Origin: Clostridiales bacterium
Lineage (GTDB): Bacteria > Bacillota > Clostridia > Lachnospirales > WQUN01
DNA length: 6,039 nt
Assembly: GCA_031254075.1 (NCBI GenBank)
Contig: JAIRVD010000046.1
Coordinates: 1-6,039, forward strand
Direction of reading: 5' to 3'
Shown: positions 5,141 to 6,039 of the stretch, in pieces
Position numbering within the stretch: position 1 is the first letter of the stretch
How the letters are laid out: the number at the start of each line of letters is the position of its first letter
Program-made: the position numbers and the translations under genes
Notes under the pieces: generated by a model
What the model was told of the DNA's origin: nothing
The model's database searches: none
The model's input: only the letters and a program-made list of their open reading frames with translations

Positions 5141-5596
5141 TTAAAGTTTAAGACTCTTTATGATTTCATCGGTTATCTCTTCCATGATTTTTTCGTCTTC
5201 GAGACTTGCCTCGTGGTCTAAGCCAAGGAGGTGAAGCATTCCGTGAACGGTCAAAAATGTCAGTTCGCGTTCGTAGGTATGCCCGTATTCCTGTGCTTGG
5301 CGTGCCGCCGTTTCGGTCGAAATTACAATGTCGCCCATCGGAAAAATTTTGCCGGGCGGTGCTTCCATCGTCGGAAACGAAAGAACATCCGTAGGCTTGT
5401 CCTGTTCGCGGTATTTATTATTTAACTCGCGAATTTCTTCATCCGAAACGAATGAGATGCTCACTTCATAATTTAATGCTTTCAAGTCTTCCACTTCAAA
5501 ACACTTCCGCAATGCCGCAAGCGCCGCCTGCTTCATCGTTACATAGTACGACTTCGGAACAGCTTCCGCGCCCCTATCATCCCACAGAATTTTCAT
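5141..5596 (-). CDS. ybeY: Endoribonuclease YbeY, 16S rRNA maturation factor
   Basis: This 151-residue zinc-dependent metalloprotein of the UPF0054/YbeY family acts in 16S rRNA 3'-end processing and ribosome quality control. The defining H-x3-H-x5-H metal site is HGMLHLLGLDH (118-128; H118, H122, H128). It is preceded by the conserved LNNKYREQDKPTDVLSFP (58-75) and MGDIVIS (87-93). The length is normal. ATG 5596 has GGAGG five bases upstream. A weak promoter candidate lies before it (minus strand TTGAAC at 5643-5638, 18 bases, GAATAT at 5619-5614), overlapping a short inverted repeat ACTTG/CAAGT (5634-5645). In many Bacillota ybeY sits between phoH and dgkA and ahead of era; dgkA is kept here, but a padR gene replaces phoH and a DUF3048 gene replaces era. 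Confidence 0.96.
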   Translation of the reverse strand: MKILWDDRGAEAVPKSYYVTMKQAALAALRKCFEVEDLKALNYEVSISFVSDEEIRELNNKYREQDKPTDVLSFPTMEAPPGKIFPMGDIVISTETAARQAQEYGHTYERELTFLTVHGMLHLLGLDHEASLEDEKIMEEITDEIIKSLKL

Positions 5597-5685
5597 ATGA
5601 ACCTCCGTATCGAATATTCTGTCATATTTTACAACTTGTTCAAGTATGATGTCCAGTCTTGCGGAAAACCATCTCTTTACAGCGG

Positions 5686-5716
5686 CGCGTTGCGGATTAA
5701 TTGAGGACGCAACACG
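5686..5716 (-). ncRNA. Hairpin in the padR-ybeY leader region
   Basis: In minus-strand RNA, CGUGUUGCG (5716-5708) pairs with CGCAACGCG (5694-5686) over nine positions including one G-U pair, with a 13-nt loop. On the plus strand that position would be a C-A mismatch, so the structure favours minus-strand RNA. No T tract follows. It may belong to the 3' end of the padR transcript or to the leader of ybeY. Confidence 0.4.
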
Positions 5717-5722
5717 TCAATA

Positions 5723-5777
5723 CGGAGCTGACAACTTCAATCGTTATTTTGCCGTATTGTGTCCGTTATCAGCTCCG
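5723..5777 (-). ncRNA. Hairpin spanning the padR stop codon
   Basis: In minus-strand RNA, CGGAGCUGAUAAC (5777-5765) pairs with GUUGUCAGCUCCG (5735-5723) over 13 positions with a single G-U pair. The loop is 29 nt and contains the padR stop codon (5739-5737). On the plus strand the G-U becomes a C-A mismatch. A competing pairing exists between 5719-5726 (CAATACGG) and 5752-5759 (CCGTATTG), which could let the region switch between two folds. Confidence 0.45.
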
Positions 5778-6039
5778 CTGTATGCCCCCACACTCTTCTT
5801 GCTGTCGCAAGGGCTTCAAGTCCTTTTTCTGTTATTGTGTATACTTTTCTTTCTCTTCCCGATACCGTCATGGTTTCGCTCGTTACATAACAGCCTTTCT
5901 CAAACTCCTTTAACATGGGATACAGTGAACCCTCGGTAGGACAACAACAATCCTTTGTAGCTTCGCCTATCCACTTGCTTATATCATATCCGTGCATGGG
6001 TTTTTGGCTTAAAGCATATATAACAAAATAACGTGATAA
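5737..6039 (-). CDS. PadR family transcriptional regulator, N-terminus beyond the window
   Basis: The reading frame is open from the window edge (6039) to TGA at 5739-5737, giving 100 residues. An internal ATG at 5997 would cut the family's first helix. The 14 residues before it (LSRYFVIYALSQKP) match the usual PadR start, so the true start should lie only a few codons outside. Family features are KPMHGYDISKWI, the recognition-helix region TEGSLYPMLKEFEKG, and the wing with GRERKVYTITEKGLEAL. PadR proteins are dimeric winged-helix repressors that usually control a nearby transporter or stress gene, and their partner may lie beyond the right edge. An unusual Cys-Cys-Cys run stands just before the recognition helix. 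The gene is on the same strand as ybeY but separated by 140 bp with two hairpins, so it is probably a separate unit. Confidence 0.9.
   Translation of the reverse strand, partial: LSRYFVIYALSQKPMHGYDISKWIGEATKDCCCPTEGSLYPMLKEFEKGCYVTSETMTVSGRERKVYTITEKGLEALATARRVWGHTAELITDTIRQNND

Noticed and set aside
5121..5149. Short hairpin TTGGG/CCCAA and the palindrome AAACTTTAAAGTTT between ybeY and dgkA
   Set aside because: The stem is only 5 bp and the palindrome is AT-rich and includes the ybeY stop codon. There is no T tract, so I do not call a terminator or operator.
5646..5939. 97-residue open frame on the plus strand
   Set aside because: Most of it is antisense to the padR gene, which has clear family motifs, and the peptide shows no domain.

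Overview
The window looks like chromosomal DNA from a low-to-intermediate GC Bacillota, most likely an anaerobic Clostridia-type organism. The support is the end of a copper-amine-oxidase-N-like surface domain, a YtrA-type GntR/ABC operon, a DUF3048 protein, and the ybeY-dgkA pair, all typical of that phylum. Shine-Dalgarno sites are strong and close to AGGAGG. The assignment rests on gene content only; I cannot place it more finely.

Left part (1-1614). The last 28 codons of a surface-type protein end at 88 and are followed by a clear intrinsic terminator (123-161). A well-formed promoter with a tandem repeat around its -35 box then drives a single-gene unit: an AAA ATPase of the AAA_14/DUF4143 type with a C-terminal PD-(D/E)XK-like region. 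Three bases after its stop codon begins an 81-nt nested inverted repeat (1534-1614), either an unusual terminator or a small repeat element. This ATPase unit reads like a self-contained accessory insertion.

Middle (1622-3531, + strand). This is a compact three-gene operon: YtrA-type GntR repressor, ABC ATPase and six-helix ABC permease. Its promoter (TTGACA-N17-TATTAT) has the -10 box embedded in a perfect 22-bp palindrome, which predicts autorepression. The genes overlap by 8 and 11 bp. The permease Shine-Dalgarno lies in the 3' arm of a perfect 10-bp hairpin inside the end of the ATPase gene, which predicts strict translational coupling. Read on the other strand, the same hairpin is followed by seven Ts and looks like an intrinsic terminator.

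Right part (3518-6039, - strand). ybeY (rRNA maturation endonuclease), dgkA (lipid/undecaprenol kinase) and a membrane-anchored DUF3048 protein form a probable operon running leftwards. It collides tail-to-tail with the permease gene, overlapping it by 14 bp, so there is no room for a terminator between the two operons. Upstream of ybeY lies a PadR-family regulator cut off at its N-terminus by the window edge. Two tandem hairpins in the 140-bp gap between padR and ybeY pair fully only in the minus-strand RNA.

I see no CRISPR array, tRNA, rRNA, insertion sequence or recognisable known riboswitch. The most original signals are regulatory: the SD-masking/terminator dual hairpin with the colliding operons, the operator over the -10 box, and the structured intergenic elements at 1534-1614 and 5686-5777.
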